DNA of 64,000 nt from Bradyrhizobium semiaridum (lineage in GTDB: Bacteria; Pseudomonadota; Alphaproteobacteria; Rhizobiales; Xanthobacteraceae). A model generated the notes under the pieces. It saw only the letters and a program-made list of their open reading frames with translations, ran no database searches and was not told where the DNA came from. Of the stretch, positions 16,820 to 25,229 are shown piece by piece. The position numbers were made by a program, and so were the translations under genes. The stretch spans positions 40,084 through 104,083 of the forward strand of contig NZ_JAGKJJ010000016.1 in NCBI RefSeq assembly GCF_020329505.1, written 5' to 3'. How positions within the stretch are numbered: position 1 is the first letter of the stretch; the number at the start of each line of letters is the position of its first letter.

Positions 16820-18048
16820 GGGGTGCCGCCCGACGCTTTCGCGGGGCTGCCGACACCATCCGCCGACGCCTTCATGCTCGACTGGATCAGCGCGCTGGCC
16901 GGTCCCGGCGCAACCACCTCGCCCGGCTTCACCTTCTGCAGGCCTTCGACGATCACCTTGTCGCCGAGCGCAAGACCCTTGGTCACCGCCGCGATCGTGG
17001 AGGTCGATTGCCCGAGCTCGATCCGCCGCTGCTCGGCCTTGTTCTCGGCGCCGACGACATAGACATATTCGCCCTGCTGGTCCGACAGCACGGCCGAGCG
17101 CGGGATCGCCAGCACTTCGACCGGCTCGACGCCCTCCAAAAGGACGGTGACGAACTCGTTGTCGGTGAGCTCGCGCACCGGACCGCCGGTCTCGGCCGAA
17201 TTGTACAGCGGCGGGTTGGGAATGGTGCCGCGCAGCGTGATCGTGTCGGTGTTTTGCGCGATGGTATTGTTGACGAAGTCAAGCGCGCCGACCTTGTCGT
17301 AGAGCCGTCCGTCGGGCAGACGAACCCGGATCACCACCGCCTTGAAGCCGCCGCGCGTCGCGTAGCGCTCGCGCAGGTCCAGCGATTCGCGCACCGGCAC
17401 CGGGAAGGTGACATACATCGGATCCTGGCTGACGATGGTGGTCAGGGTTCCGGAACTGGGCGTCACCACATTGCCCTCGGTGACCGCGGTGCGTCCGATC
17501 CGGCCGTCGATCGGCGAATGGATCTGGGTGTAGTCGAGATTGATCTGCGACAGATCGACCTGCGCCTGCGCGGCCTGCACCTGCGCCTCCAGGCTCTGCT
17601 GGTTGGCGACGGCTGCGTCATAGGTCGACTGCTGGCCGGCCGGCCCGCCGAGCAGCGCCTTGGCGCGGTTGGTGGTCAGCACGGCGTTGGCCAGCGTCGC
17701 CTGCAACTGCGCGACCTGCGCCTTCTTCGACTCCAGATCGGCGAGGAACGGGCCACGTTCCAGCTGATAGAGCAGATCGCCGGCCTTGACCTCGGCGCCC
17801 TCGACGAAGTTCCGCTTTTCCAGGAAGGCCGTGACGCGCGCGACCACGTTGACGCGGTTGGTGGCCTCGATGCGTCCCAGGAACTCGTTGGTCTGGGTGA
17901 CCGGCCGCTTGACCGTCTCGATGATCCCGACGGCCGGCGGGCCTGATGGTGCCATCTGGGCATCGGCCGCCGACATCACGGCGAACGCCAGTCCCGCCGG
18001 GACGAGAAGACCAGATATTCGACCGCGCATGCTGTCCGTACCGTCCAT
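16816..18048 (-). CDS. RND efflux periplasmic adaptor (membrane fusion protein)
   Basis: The protein has 410 residues: a signal peptide (LLVPAGLAFAVMSAADAQ), a lipoyl half RVNVVARVTAFLEKRNFVEG, and an alpha hairpin (about 95-160) rich in Ala/Gln. The second lipoyl half is SQINLDYTQIHSPIDGRIG, followed by beta-barrel and membrane-proximal domains. No lipobox Cys is present. It is the first gene of the efflux pair and bridges the inner pump to an outer-membrane channel, which is not encoded nearby. The start is ATG 18048; ATG 18030 in the same frame would shorten the positively charged leader and is possible. Confidence 0.94.
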   Translation of the reverse strand: MDGTDSMRGRISGLLVPAGLAFAVMSAADAQMAPSGPPAVGIIETVKRPVTQTNEFLGRIEATNRVNVVARVTAFLEKRNFVEGAEVKAGDLLYQLERGPFLADLESKKAQVAQLQATLANAVLTTNRAKALLGGPAGQQSTYDAAVANQQSLEAQVQAAQAQVDLSQINLDYTQIHSPIDGRIGRTAVTEGNVVTPSSGTLTTIVSQDPMYVTFPVPVRESLDLRERYATRGGFKAVVIRVRLPDGRLYDKVGALDFVNNTIAQNTDTITLRGTIPNPPLYNSAETGGPVRELTDNEFVTVLLEGVEPVEVLAIPRSAVLSDQQGEYVYVVGAENKAEQRRIELGQSTSTIAAVTKGLALGDKVIVEGLQKVKPGEVVAPGPASALIQSSMKASADGVGSPAKASGGTP

Positions 18049-18273
18049 GTTTGCCCGCCTCGTCGGCTACCACGCTTTCCAGCGGATGGATGTGACGCCG
18101 AGTTACCTCGGGCACATGCCGAACAGGATGAGCACGCTGCACTGCCGCCGATCATAACGCGGCAAATCCGGCGCCGACAATCCTCGGCACGCATCCCGTG
18201 TTTTCGATCCGAACGATCGTGAAAACGGTCAGCCTTGGAAATGTCTCAATCGAGTCGGCCGAGCACCCGGGCT

Positions 18274-19410
18274 TCACAATGCGATCGCGTTCTTCAGACG
18301 CGACGTCGCCTCATAGGCGGGCGATGCCAGCCGTTCCTGCAACCATGGCCGCGCGACCTTGCCGCTGACCTCATGCACGCCGTCGAACACGGTCATGCCG
18401 ATCAGATGCGGATAGCCCGACAAGGCGTAGACCGACTGCATCTCCGCGAACTTCTGCTCGCGGCCATAATCGATCGCGTTCGCGGTGTCGCGGCTGCCGA
18501 TCTCGACATAGAGCGGACACGGGCAGATCAGGCTCGCCAATTCTCGTCCGACATATTTGGCGCGGCTGTTGCTGAAGTGGATATAGGCCGCGAGCTCGAT
18601 GCCGAGATTGCTGGTGATGATCGGCGACATCAGGAATTTGGTTTCGTCGCGCATATAGCCGGAGATGACGGTCGGCCGCATCCGCCCGGTCGCAGCCTCC
18701 AGATGCAGCGCGAGGAACGCGCCCCAGGACACGCCATAGACACCGACATTCAGGCCGGACACACCGGTCAACCGCCTGTAGACGATTTCGCCGGCATCGA
18801 TCGCCGCGCACGATACATTGTGGGCGGAGACGCCGTGCGACGCCAGCATGGCGGCGATGTTGTTCTGGCTTTCCTGATTTCCGATCTGGACGATGTAGGG
18901 ACACCAGACGACGTAGCCGTCCTGGCAGAGCTGCTTGCCGATCGCATTCATGTAGTCGGGATCGCCGTCGGCGAAGCAACGCTCCGGCGTCGCGGCCATG
19001 CCGTGCGCCAGCAGCACCAATCCCCTGACGCCGCGATCGGGAATGCCGAGACATCCGCGCACCGGCAGCCCGCATTCCAGATCGAACTCGACCTTCACGA
19101 TCGAGAATCCTTCCGCCGTGCCGCGCCACAGCACCCGCATCTCCTCGCTTGTCGGCCGATAGAGGCGACGCTGCCGAAACAGCGATCGCATCTCGCCGCG
19201 GATCACCGCGCCGGTCGCATCCGGCCGCAGCTTTCCGGCCGCAGCGATGTCGAAGAACGAGCGGCAGAACACGTCATAGCCGAGCGTCCGCAGATCGACA
19301 TTGGCGCACGACCCCCGGCAACGGCTCAGCGCGAGCGTGTCGCCGCCGGTGACCGAGGCGGGCCCGACCAGCGTCATCAACAGTCCGGATAGTGCCCGGC
19401 GACTGATCAT
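18274..19410 (-). CDS. Exported alpha/beta hydrolase-like protein
   Basis: The protein has 378 residues. A signal-like N-terminus (MISRRALSGLLMTL) is followed by an alpha/beta hydrolase fold. It has the oxyanion strand LVLLAHGMA, the nucleophile elbow GVSWGAF, a candidate acid in EIGSRDTAN and the catalytic His in FDGVHEVSG. The layout is like the large cinnamoyl-esterase/acetylxylan-esterase group. Several Cys near the N-terminus of the mature part (RCRGSCANV, DVFCRS) suggest disulfides outside the cytoplasm. The start ATG 19410 is fixed by GGAGG 5 nt upstream. No pathway genes adjoin it, and the substrate is unknown. The 283-bp gap after its start holds nothing I recognise. Confidence 0.75.
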   Translation of the reverse strand: MISRRALSGLLMTLVGPASVTGGDTLALSRCRGSCANVDLRTLGYDVFCRSFFDIAAAGKLRPDATGAVIRGEMRSLFRQRRLYRPTSEEMRVLWRGTAEGFSIVKVEFDLECGLPVRGCLGIPDRGVRGLVLLAHGMAATPERCFADGDPDYMNAIGKQLCQDGYVVWCPYIVQIGNQESQNNIAAMLASHGVSAHNVSCAAIDAGEIVYRRLTGVSGLNVGVYGVSWGAFLALHLEAATGRMRPTVISGYMRDETKFLMSPIITSNLGIELAAYIHFSNSRAKYVGRELASLICPCPLYVEIGSRDTANAIDYGREQKFAEMQSVYALSGYPHLIGMTVFDGVHEVSGKVARPWLQERLASPAYEATSRLKNAIAL

Positions 19411-19693
19411 CGATCCTCCCGGATCTGTCGAGACCCGAATCAAGGAGCCAAGGTTCCGCCTAGCTGGCGTCATGTGCCGCAACGACGCAAATTAAACGAT
19501 GTCCATCATCGAACGAGGGCGAGCGGCGTTGCAAACATGCGACGGTGGCGGGTCGCCCGCCCGCGCAAGTCCCATGCGATGCGTTTCAAGACTCTTCCGA
19601 ATATTTCTGATGGTCACGACGGCTTCAATTCAGCCACAAAGCACCGCCCGTGCGACGATCCCGGCGCGGCATGCCATTGCTCGTTGGAGGACC

Positions 19694-20896
19694 TTACAGC
19701 GCCTTCGGCTTGGCGTCCGCGACCTTGTCGGCGGCCGGCTTCGCCACGTCGCCGAATTCGAGCTTCTTCTGGAAGCCGACCTGCACGTTCAGCGCCCAGG
19801 GCTGGATCTCGTCGGGGCGGCGGACCTGGCGGACCGAGGCGCCGGCGGTGCCGATGTATCCGCCGCCGAAATCATGCGCGAAATCGACCCCGGTGAGGAA
19901 AGTCGTGCTCCATAGGTCGGTGCCGAGATAGTCGTCGCGGCGATAGCGCGCGAGCAGGCTGACGGCGTTCTTGTCGTCGAACTTGTAGCTGACCGAGGCC
20001 TCGTGCGAGAGCCCCAGATCGAGCGACGCGAATGAGAGCGTGGTGTCCTGCACCGTCCGCGACGAGGCCACGCCGAAAGTCCAGGAGTCCTTCTGGTACT
20101 TGGCCTTGGCCGTGTAGAGCAATTGCTTGACGTCCTCGAAATCGGTGGTGTCGTACCTGGCATAGAACGGCGACACCGATCCTTCGACCTCGACACCGTT
20201 CGTCTTCACCGAGAAGAAGGCGTTCGGTTGCAGCCTGTTCTGGCTGCGGTCGAGCCCGAAAAGGTCGGTGGCGAGATAGGACACGCGCGACAGCGCGATC
20301 GAGGTGCCGATCTCGCCGCTTGCGAACTTGTAGGCGAATCCCGGCAGGAACGTCCGCGTCGCAAAGTTCTCGTCCGCGGGCAGAAAGCCGCCGAGCGTGA
20401 AGATGTTGCGCTCGTTGAGCGCGTTGAGACCGGCATCGACGTTGGCGAAGAACCTGAAATCCGCGGTGTCGTATTCGACACGGTTGCGCAGCTGCACGCC
20501 GTGCGAGCGGCGCGCCCAGTTGTCGTCGACCGTCGTCGTCAACGTGGTGCGCAGGTTCAATTTCGGCGCCAGCTCGATCGCACCGGTGGCTGCGATGATC
20601 GCATTGGTGGCGGGCGCCGCGACGTTGGGATCGTACTGCGTGTCCGCGATCTTGACGTTGAGCCCGATGATGCCGTCCTGCAGTGAGCCGCGCAGATAGT
20701 CGTAATTGATCGTCTGGGTGGCGAACACGCTGCCGCGGGCACCGAGGGTGTCGGTGGGGTTGGAATCGTAACCGGTCCGCAGGCCGATCGAGCCGGCATT
20801 GACCGACACGGTCTCCGCAGGCGCGCTCTGCGCCAGGGAAGGCGAGACGCCGAGCTGCGAAGCAACAACTGCCGCCACCAACGCACGCCGAATCAT
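19694..20896 (-). CDS. Outer-membrane beta-barrel protein
   Basis: The protein has 400 residues: a signal peptide (MIRRALVAAVVASQLG, cut after SLAQ), then many alternating hydrophobic/polar strands with aromatic girdle residues, for example NYDYLRGSLQDG, LNLRTTLTTTVDDNWARR and DFRFFANVDAG. It opens with GLRTGYDSNPTDT, a form common in rhizobial outer-membrane barrels. ATG 20896 has GGAGG 7 nt upstream. A consensus CtrA site lies 37 bp before the start. The C-terminal tail (DVAKPAADKVADAKPKAL) is atypical because barrels usually end in an aromatic residue, so either the tail is periplasmic or the barrel is closed upstream. Confidence 0.75.
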   Translation of the reverse strand: MIRRALVAAVVASQLGVSPSLAQSAPAETVSVNAGSIGLRTGYDSNPTDTLGARGSVFATQTINYDYLRGSLQDGIIGLNVKIADTQYDPNVAAPATNAIIAATGAIELAPKLNLRTTLTTTVDDNWARRSHGVQLRNRVEYDTADFRFFANVDAGLNALNERNIFTLGGFLPADENFATRTFLPGFAYKFASGEIGTSIALSRVSYLATDLFGLDRSQNRLQPNAFFSVKTNGVEVEGSVSPFYARYDTTDFEDVKQLLYTAKAKYQKDSWTFGVASSRTVQDTTLSFASLDLGLSHEASVSYKFDDKNAVSLLARYRRDDYLGTDLWSTTFLTGVDFAHDFGGGYIGTAGASVRQVRRPDEIQPWALNVQVGFQKKLEFGDVAKPAADKVADAKPKAL

Positions 20897-20932
20897 GCAC
20901 GCGACCTCCGCACGCAGAGTCGGCAATCATGG

Positions 20933-20947
20933 TTAATTGGCGGTTAA
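20933..20947. promoter_or_regulatory. Consensus CtrA-type site (TTAA-N7-TTAA)
   Basis: TTAA at 20933-20936 and TTAA at 20944-20947 are separated by exactly 7 nt, the full consensus of the alphaproteobacterial cell-cycle regulator CtrA. The overlapping ATGGTTAA (20929-20936) is the complement of the TTAACCAT variant. It lies upstream of the barrel gene start and in the divergent gap shared with the Gly-rich secreted peptide. Confidence 0.5.
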
Positions 20948-21036
20948 GTCGGCAATTTCTGGTTGATTTTCGCAGGCCGCCCTTCAAGAGGTCGGTTTTG
21001 ATGAAGGCATCAATATGAATAGGGTCATCACACGAT

Positions 21037-21065
21037 TTGATAATATGGTTAACGCTAAGTATTAG
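21037..21065 (+). promoter_or_regulatory. Candidate promoter of the Gly-rich peptide gene
   Basis: TTGATA (21037-21042), 17 nt and TATTAG (21060-21065) lie in an AT-rich stretch about 100 bp before ATG 21164. Confidence 0.4.
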
Positions 21066-21163
21066 AGTAAAGAACCACTTCAAGTTGTACGCAACCGGAA
21101 GATGAGGATAGTGAGCCGCACCCAAGCAAATGGTGCTTGGCCCTGATAACAACGGAGGAAGTC

Positions 21164-21460
21164 ATGAAGAAGTATATCGTTGCTGTCGCTCTCGCCTCGC
21201 TCTTCGCATCCCCGGCGCTCGCCGGTCCCCGCGGCGGTGGCGGCGGCCTGATCGGTTCCGTCGTGGCGCCGATCACGACCGCGGTCTCCGCTCTGAACGT
21301 CAACGCGCTGAACAACGTCAGCGTGCTCGGCGGCGGCGTGAACGTGCTCAACGGCAACAAGACCAACGTCTCGGCCATCCTGCCGGTCAGCCTCAAGAAC
21401 ACCAACATCCTGTCCGGCATCCTGGGCGGCGGTCGTTCGCACGGCTGCGGCTGCAACTAA
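21164..21460 (+). CDS. Small Gly/Asn-rich secreted protein
   Basis: The protein has 98 residues with a clear signal peptide (MKKYIVAVALASLFASPALA). The mature part has a PRGGGGG start, repeated short hydrophobic-Asn blocks (NVNALNNVSVLGG, NVLNGNKTNVS, NTNILSGILGGG) and a C-terminal HGCGCN. The periodic N/V/L pattern recalls amyloid-like or beta-solenoid repeats, but this is an impression. The start is well set by GGAGGAA 6 nt upstream. It has its own promoter candidate at 21037-21065 and a strong hairpin just after the stop, so it looks like a well-expressed single gene. The family is unrecognised. Confidence 0.75.
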   Translation: MKKYIVAVALASLFASPALAGPRGGGGGLIGSVVAPITTAVSALNVNALNNVSVLGGGVNVLNGNKTNVSAILPVSLKNTNILSGILGGGRSHGCGCN

Positions 21461-21466
21461 GAGCGA

Positions 21467-21500
21467 TTGTCGGGAGGGCATTGCGATGCCCTCCCGACAA
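21467..21500. terminator. Perfect 15-bp hairpin after the Gly-rich gene
   Basis: The arms 21467-21481 and 21486-21500 are perfect complements (TTGTCGGGAGGGCAT) with loop TGCG, beginning 7 nt after the stop codon. There is no T run, so it may stabilise the 3-prime end instead of terminating intrinsically. Confidence 0.55.
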
Positions 21501-21923
21501 CCCGGGCGCGAAGGCTTCCCGACGACACGCGCCCTTGTCACCATCCGCGACCCCATTCGCACACGGGTTCGACCCGACGGGCTGCTCGATTTGCACGCGG
21601 GCGGCCCGTCGCCGCTTGCCCGGCATCAAGCGTTCAGACCGACATTCAGCAAATCGTAATGCATCACGAGGCGCCACAGTTGGTCGCCCGCGACGGCTTT
21701 GCCGAATTGCTGCGCGAGCAGCGCACGCCGCTCGCCACGACGAAAGCGGACTTCGGCGCCGAAGCGAAAGTCACGAACGACTCGGGCCTGACTCTGCATC
21801 CCGCGGCGGTCATCGGAAGCCCCGGAATGTCACGGACTCCCGGATCAAGGCGAATTGCTCTAACGGAATATATCGAGGCGCGGCGGGTTTATCTGCTGGC
21901 AACAAAAGACTGCGGAACGGCCG
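21501..21923. other. Intergenic stretch without recognised content
   Basis: These 423 bp precede the LuxR-type gene. One plus-strand frame is open through most of it, but it has no family features, no Shine-Dalgarno sequence at its internal ATGs, and an N-terminal half with shuffled composition. I see nothing else. Confidence 0.5.
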
Positions 21924-23054
21924 ATGACGAATGACCTGCACGCGCATTTGATCGAGCTGGCCTATGAGGCCGCGGTGGTGCCCGAGCTGTGGCCCAATGT
22001 CCTGCATCAGGTCGGCAACATCGCGAGCGCGCGCGGCATCGTGCTCTTGACCGCGGCGCCGCAGGACATGCGCTGGATCGCATCCCCCGATATGCACGAG
22101 GATACCGTTGCCTATGTCGAGGGACGCTGGCACGAGCGCAACGGACGGCTGCCGCGCCTGCTCGCGGCCAATCACGCCGGCTTCCTGCGCGACATCGACG
22201 TGTTCGCTTCGCCCGAGGAGGTGCAGCAGGATTTCCAGATCCGCGAATTCTTCCGCCCGCGCGGGCTCGGATGGGGCGCCGGCACCGCGATCCCGGTGCC
22301 GAGCGGCGAGGTGCTGATCTACAGCGTCGAGCGCGAATACCATCGCGGGCCGATCGAAAAGGAAGCGATCGAGCAGCTCGATGCGCTGCGCCCGCACCTG
22401 GCGCGCGCGGCGCTGCTGTCGGCACGGCTCGGCATGGAGCGCGCCAGGGCGGCAACCGAATCGCTGGCGATGCTCGGCCTGCCCGCGGCGGTGCTGCGCC
22501 GCGGCGGCCGGCTGATGACGGCCAACCCGCTGTTCGACCGCTTGGTCCCCGACGTGATGCAGGACCGCACAGATCGCCTCACGCTCGCATCGGCGGCGGC
22601 CGATCCGCTGTTCGCACAAGCGCTGGCAGCGCTCGAGCAGGGCTTCATCACCGTGGAGGTGCGCTCGGTGCCGATCGCGGCGCAGGATGACCGTCCTCCG
22701 CTGATCGTGCATCTGGTCCCGATCCATGGGACGGCGCAGGATCTGTTCGACCGCGCGTCGGCGATCGTGATCGTGACGCCCGTGGTGCCGTCGGAAGTGC
22801 CGACCGCGGAGGTGCTGCAAGGCCTGTTCGATCTGACGCCGGCCGAAGCGCGCGTCGCCCGCGGCATCGGTGAAGGCCGAACCATCGAGACGATCGCCGG
22901 CGCATTCGGCATTTCCCGCGAAACCGTGCGCAACCAGCTCAAGGCGGTGCTGGCGAAGACCGGGCTGAAGCGGCAGGTGGAGCTGGCCGGACTGCTTGCC
23001 GGCGCCAAGGTGCCGCTGGGTTCGGCCGCACTCGCGGACAGGGACGATCAGTAG
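21924..23054 (+). CDS. LuxR-type HTH transcriptional regulator
   Basis: The protein has 376 residues. The C-terminal LuxR/NarL helix-turn-helix (about 300-360) reads DLTPAEARVARGIGEGRTIETIAGAFGISRETVRNQLKAVLAKTG in pieces, with the usual TPAE...I...SRETVRNQL order. The first 300 residues hold no receiver Asp and no acyl-homoserine-lactone pocket that I recognise. They look like a GAF/PAS-like sensor followed by a second segment (AVLRRGGRLMTANPLFDRLVPDV) typical of the rhizobial HTH_LuxR proteins with a PAS-like repeat. The ligand is unknown. ATG 21924 is preceded only by weak GGAACGGCC. Confidence 0.85.
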   Translation: MTNDLHAHLIELAYEAAVVPELWPNVLHQVGNIASARGIVLLTAAPQDMRWIASPDMHEDTVAYVEGRWHERNGRLPRLLAANHAGFLRDIDVFASPEEVQQDFQIREFFRPRGLGWGAGTAIPVPSGEVLIYSVEREYHRGPIEKEAIEQLDALRPHLARAALLSARLGMERARAATESLAMLGLPAAVLRRGGRLMTANPLFDRLVPDVMQDRTDRLTLASAAADPLFAQALAALEQGFITVEVRSVPIAAQDDRPPLIVHLVPIHGTAQDLFDRASAIVIVTPVVPSEVPTAEVLQGLFDLTPAEARVARGIGEGRTIETIAGAFGISRETVRNQLKAVLAKTGLKRQVELAGLLAGAKVPLGSAALADRDDQ

Positions 23055-23131
23055 GTTCAGGCGACCTCGAAACGACCCCGAACGAAGCCCGCATCAGAAC
23101 CTCGATCGAATTGTGCCCGCTGTGTCGCCGC

Positions 23132-24394
23132 TCACGCCGCGCCGTGCGTCTGGTAGAGTGCGCGTTCGAACACGCGATAGGCCGCCAGCGCATGTTGGTC
23201 CGCAAACGGCAGGATCTGCATCATGATCACGCCGGCGATGCCGGATGCCGGATCGATCCAGTAATAGGTGTTGTAGAGGCCGGCCCAGGTGAGGCTGCTG
23301 GCCTGGCGGCCGCCTTCGACCGGATCGAGATTGAGCATGTGGCCGAGGCTCCAGCGCAACCGGACGCCCGGGAAGAAATCGACGTCGTTCGACAGCGCCG
23401 GATTGGTTGTCGTCATGACGCCGGCGGCGAGATCGCCGATCTGATTGGTCGTCAGCAGCGCCACGCTGTGCGGCCGCAGGATCGATCTGCCGTTGCGGCT
23501 GCCGCCGTTCAGCAGCGCCCGCAGCAGCGCGAGATAGTCCGGCGCCGTCGAATAGATGCCGCCGCCGCCCGAAAAGATGCGTGGCGCTGCGTGTTTCTCC
23601 AGCGGCTGCGGCAGCAGCCTGCCGTCGCCCTGACGGACATGCAAATGCGCCTCGCGGGCGCGCTGCGATGGCGTGATCGTATATCCGGTATCGTTCATGC
23701 CGAGCGGTCGCAGGATATGATCCCTGACGTAGCGGTCGAGCGTCAGCCCGCTGGCGATCTCGACCAGCCGGCCGGCCCGGTCGAGGCCGCCGCCATAGGA
23801 CCAGCGGCTGCCGGGATCGAACATCAGCGCGCTGCGCGGCAGCGCCGGATCGGATCGCGCGGCCTGCAGATAGCGCTTGGCCTCGGCGTCCCACAGCGGA
23901 TAGCTGAAGCCCGATGTGTGCGTCAGCAAGTTGCGCAGCGTGACCGGTCTGCGCGCGGGGCGCAGCTGCGGCACGCCCCTGGCATCGAAGCCGGTAAGCA
24001 CCGGCAGCGCAGCCAGCGCCGGATCGACATCGGCCGCCGGTTCGTCCAGCTTCAGCCTGCCCTGCTCGACCAGCTGCAACGCCGCCACCGAAGTCACGAG
24101 CTTGGCCATCGAGGCGATGCGAAACACGGTGTCGGCGGTCATCTTCGCCGCCTCACCCTGTGCGCGGACACCGAACGCACCTTGATAGATCGTGGTCTGC
24201 GCGCCGGCTGCCATGGCGACGACGCCCGGCACCTTGCCGGCATCGACTAAGGTCCGCAGCGCCGCATCGATGTCCCGGCTGGACCGCGAGACGTCCGGCG
24301 ACGCCGATGTCGCGGCGATTGCGGTCGCCGTGGTGCCCGCGGCCGCCATCGCCGCCGTGCCCAGCACCACATCGCGCCGACTGAACCTCACCAT
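23132..24394 (-). CDS. Serine hydrolase of the beta-lactamase/class C esterase fold, exported
   Basis: The protein has 420 residues. A twin-arginine-like start (FSRRDVVLGTAAMAAAG) indicates export. The active-site SxxK is SMAK at 95-98 in the usual context FRIASMAKLVTS. The HTSG motif and a WSYGGGLD segment occupy the YxN region, and the family end follows. Such proteins (EstB-like esterases, PBP-like peptidases, true class C beta-lactamases) cannot be told apart from sequence. The replaced third motif argues against a dedicated beta-lactamase. It stands alone, transcribed opposite to the LuxR gene. Confidence 0.85.
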   Translation of the reverse strand: MVRFSRRDVVLGTAAMAAAGTTATAIAATSASPDVSRSSRDIDAALRTLVDAGKVPGVVAMAAGAQTTIYQGAFGVRAQGEAAKMTADTVFRIASMAKLVTSVAALQLVEQGRLKLDEPAADVDPALAALPVLTGFDARGVPQLRPARRPVTLRNLLTHTSGFSYPLWDAEAKRYLQAARSDPALPRSALMFDPGSRWSYGGGLDRAGRLVEIASGLTLDRYVRDHILRPLGMNDTGYTITPSQRAREAHLHVRQGDGRLLPQPLEKHAAPRIFSGGGGIYSTAPDYLALLRALLNGGSRNGRSILRPHSVALLTTNQIGDLAAGVMTTTNPALSNDVDFFPGVRLRWSLGHMLNLDPVEGGRQASSLTWAGLYNTYYWIDPASGIAGVIMMQILPFADQHALAAYRVFERALYQTHGAA

Positions 24395-24555
24395 TCCGCA
24401 AGGCCGCTCCCTCTGGCCTCACGGTTATGCCGGAGCCCGCCGCCCGGCACAATCGCGGATCGGCAAACGATCGCATGTTCAAAAACCGCGCCGGTTGCGC
24501 TAGTGATGGCCTCCTTTCCCGGTTCCGTGCGCCGCCCGGGCGCACATCCCCGTCA

Positions 24556-24876
24556 ATGAGTGCACCCGCAATGGCTGAAGCCGATCTCGACGCCGTCATC
24601 CGGCAAACCGCAAAAGCGCAGACCAAGGCCGTGATGGCGGCCGCCAAGAAACGCCAGGCCGTCTGGGCGGGACGCGCGGCCAAGGCCAAGGACAAGGAGG
24701 CCAAGGCGCGCTTCCGCTTCCTCGCCAAGAGCACGATGGAGAACGCCAGCGCGACCGCCAGGCGGTTGCAGAACTCGGCCGAGAATGCCGCCGATGCCTA
24801 TGCGCGCGCCATGAAGAAGGCGATGGAAGAGCCGCCGCCGGCGAAGAAACCCACGAAGAAGAAAGCGGACGACTGA
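24556..24876 (+). CDS. Ala/Lys-rich coiled-coil protein, histone-H1-like tail
   Basis: The protein has 106 residues of almost continuous predicted helix. An Ala/Lys/Arg-rich body contains AAAKKRQAVWAGRAAKAKD and SATARRLQNSAENAADAYARAMKKA, ending in the basic tail PPPAKKPTKKKADD. This composition suits a nucleic-acid-binding or coiled-coil protein, but no family is recognised. ATG 24556 is taken because homology-like composition starts there; MAEADL (24571) is an alternative. Confidence 0.55.
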   Translation: MSAPAMAEADLDAVIRQTAKAQTKAVMAAAKKRQAVWAGRAAKAKDKEAKARFRFLAKSTMENASATARRLQNSAENAADAYARAMKKAMEEPPPAKKPTKKKADD

Positions 24877-24894
24877 AAGGAGCGCTCAGGCCGG

Positions 24895-25051
24895 CAGGAC
24901 GAGCAAATTCGGCTCGGCAAGCGCGAGATCTATGTCGCCGATGGCAGCAGCATGGGCCGCTCGAAGCTGAAGAGCCCCGCCCGCCAAGTGCGCCGCACGC
25001 AACATCAACGCGATCGCGAAGCTGGCGGAGATGGCGGCGGAGAAGGACTAG
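24895..25051 (+). pseudogene. Remnant of a DUF1697 protein (C-terminus only)
   Basis: One frame reads REIYVADGSSMGRSKLKSPA and a second reads RNINAIAKLAEMAAEKD followed by a stop. Together they match the C-terminal end of DUF1697 proteins, with a frameshift near 24980-25000. No upstream half exists, because the histone-like gene ends at 24876. It is a dead fragment. Confidence 0.6.
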
Positions 25052-25060
25052 GCACCAAAC

Positions 25061-25200
25061 ATTCGGTGTCGTCCCGGCGAAGGCCGGGACCCATATCCAC
25101 CGATGGTCATGGTTACGCGACGCTGGGGCCACAGCCCTCTTCAACAATGCAACCTTGTGGTTATGGGTCCCGGCCTTCGCCGGGACGACACCGGATATGT
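25061..25200. repeat. Paired inverted palindromes (GTCGTCC family), intact MITE-like copy
   Basis: The arms at about 25061-25096 and 25162-25198 are near-perfect inverted copies (GGTGTCGTCCCGGCGAAG through GACCCATA). Each is itself palindromic. The roughly 65-bp centre contains GACGCTGGGGCCAC, which recurs in the half copy near 58471. Compare 227-350. Confidence 0.8.
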
Positions 25201-25229
25201 TGCACCGCTGTTCAGCCAGTCATCCCCGC

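Noticed and set aside
21467..21934. Plus-strand open frame of about 155 codons before the LuxR gene
   Set aside because: No ribosome site at usable starts, no motif, and the first part crosses the hairpin after the preceding gene; it reads as chance.
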